DNA from: Chloroflexota bacterium
GTDB lineage: Bacteria; Chloroflexota; Anaerolineae; Promineifilales; Promineifilaceae
Assembly (NCBI GenBank): GCA_030599405.1
Contig: JAUVOB010000061.1
Location: 1-7,387 of the forward strand
Direction: 5' to 3'
DNA: 7,387 bases
Shown here piece by piece: positions 6,637 through 7,387 of the stretch. The number at the start of each line of letters is the position of its first letter. The stretch's first letter is position 1. A model generated the notes under the pieces. It saw only the letters and a list, made by a program, of their open reading frames with translations, was not told where the DNA came from and did not search any database. The translations under genes and the position numbers were made by a program.

Positions 6637-7387
6637 TTGTTTGACTGTTCCTTTGGAGGAAGCCAGCTGTATGCATAGGCTTCATCCTCAAAGGCGGCGG
6701 CGTGCGTCGTCATTTTAAGCGGCCGGAATGTGTCAACCATCACAGCTAATTCTTCCGTCCGCTCCTTTCCAATCGAACCCTCATAAGTTCCAGGGTGGGG
6801 TCCATGGGGTATGCCGTTTGGGTGAATGGTAATTGATGACTGTTCGATTCCTTTTCGAGACATGAAATCGCCTTCGACGTAGTATAACACCTCATCTGAG
6901 TCTACGTTCGAATGATTATATGGAGCAGGTATCGCCTGTGGATGATAATCGAATAGCCTGGGTACAAAAGAACAGAGTACGAACCCAGGACCATCAAAAG
7001 TCTGATGAACGGGAGGCGGCTGGTGAACCCGGCCCGTAATCGGTTCGAAATCGGCAATGTTGAATGCGAAAGGCCACAAATGACCATCCCATCCGACAAC
7101 ATCCAGAGGATGGTGATCATAAATGAAACTAGTAACTCGGTTGCGAGCCTTCACACGCACCTCGAATTCACCCCGCTTGTCAACGGTGATCATCTCTGTA
7201 GGTGGGCGGATATCCCTTTCACAATAAGGAGAGTGCTCCAGGAACTGGCCGTAATTGTTGAGATATCGTTTAGGTGGAACGACATGTCCGTTAGCCTCCA
7301 CATTTAAAACCCTTTGAGGCACGCCCTCCTCCGGTATGACTCTCCAGATCACCCCGGTTGGTATCACCAGGTAATCACCAGGCCCAT
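6633..7387 (-). CDS. hmgA: Homogentisate 1,2-dioxygenase-like protein, C-terminal part (5' end beyond window)
   Basis: Fe(II) ring-cleaving dioxygenase of the homogentisate family, which opens homogentisate to 4-maleylacetoacetate in Tyr/Phe catabolism. About 250 residues are visible, roughly the C-terminal two thirds of a usual 380-440-residue protein. The frame is open through the window edge and starts with GPGDYLVIPTG, a strand typical of the family interior, so the true start is to the right. Visible marks: DHHPLDVVGWDG (about 7116-7081), HQPPPVH with the likely acid-base His (His codon 7023-7025), the metal-binding run HSNVDSDE (His codon 6912-6914, Glu codon 6891-6893) and IPHGPHPG with the third ligand His (6804-6806). 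The Glu is followed by six residues and Gly, matching a cupin motif. The His-to-Glu spacing is 7 residues, one more than in the human enzyme. The gene ends in TGA overlapping the next ATG. Family call is strong; substrate being homogentisate itself is likely but not certain. Confidence 0.9.
   Translation of the reverse strand, partial: GPGDYLVIPTGVIWRVIPEEGVPQRVLNVEANGHVVPPKRYLNNYGQFLEHSPYCERDIRPPTEMITVDKRGEFEVRVKARNRVTSFIYDHHPLDVVGWDGHLWPFAFNIADFEPITGRVHQPPPVHQTFDGPGFVLCSFVPRLFDYHPQAIPAPYNHSNVDSDEVLYYVEGDFMSRKGIEQSSITIHPNGIPHGPHPGTYEGSIGKERTEELAVMVDTFRPLKMTTHAAAFEDEAYAYSWLPPKEQSNK

Noticed and set aside
7005..7307. 100-codon plus-strand open frame opposite the dioxygenase
   Set aside because: Antisense to conserved HGD residues and without a recognisable domain; shadow frame.

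Overview
The window is ordinary, gene-dense bacterial chromosome with two convergent blocks. The left block, on the plus strand, is a small proline-rich lipoprotein, chorismate synthase (aroC) and a polytopic glycosyltransferase-39-like membrane protein. The right block, on the minus strand, reads inward from the right edge: the C-terminal part of a homogentisate 1,2-dioxygenase-like enzyme (cut by the window edge), a flavin-reductase-family protein and aconitase (acnA). The blocks meet tail to tail across a 59-bp gap at 3175-3233.

The best guess at the organism is a member of the Chloroflexota, probably Anaerolineae-like. This rests on three impressions, not on a search. First, lipoproteins with repeated Tyr-Pro-Gly-Pro units after a lipobox are common in that group. 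Second, the chorismate synthase has the 'RRQKGYG' type of N-terminus found in Chloroflexi and Gram-positive relatives rather than the enterobacterial type. Third, GT39-like membrane proteins with an N-terminal loop Asp-Glu are numerous there. Base composition looks moderate (near half GC) and similar across the genes, with no visible sign of a recently acquired island.

Plus-strand layout: lipoprotein (41-541), 9-bp gap, aroC (551-1729), 11-bp gap, GT39-like protein (1741-3174). The spacing suggests one transcription unit whose promoter lies left of the window. AroC makes chorismate, the precursor of Phe, Tyr, Trp and folates. The two flanking proteins are envelope proteins with no obvious biochemical link to it.

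Minus-strand layout: HGD-like dioxygenase (7387-6633, partial), a 4-nt ATGA overlap, flavin reductase family protein (6636-6007), 67-bp gap, aconitase (5939-3234). The overlap implies translational coupling of the dioxygenase and the flavoprotein, as expected for an aromatic (Tyr/Phe, homogentisate) catabolic operon that continues to the right of the window. Aconitase follows on the same strand and may be read from the same transcript; homogentisate breakdown ends in fumarate and acetoacetate, so a link to the TCA cycle is plausible but inferred.

I found no tRNA, rRNA, CRISPR array, insertion sequence, attachment site or convincing intrinsic terminator, and no clear sign of an undescribed multi-gene system. 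The items most worth a second look are the lipoprotein's Cys-rich C-terminal module, the coupled dioxygenase/flavin-reductase pair and the altered active-site loop of the aconitase.
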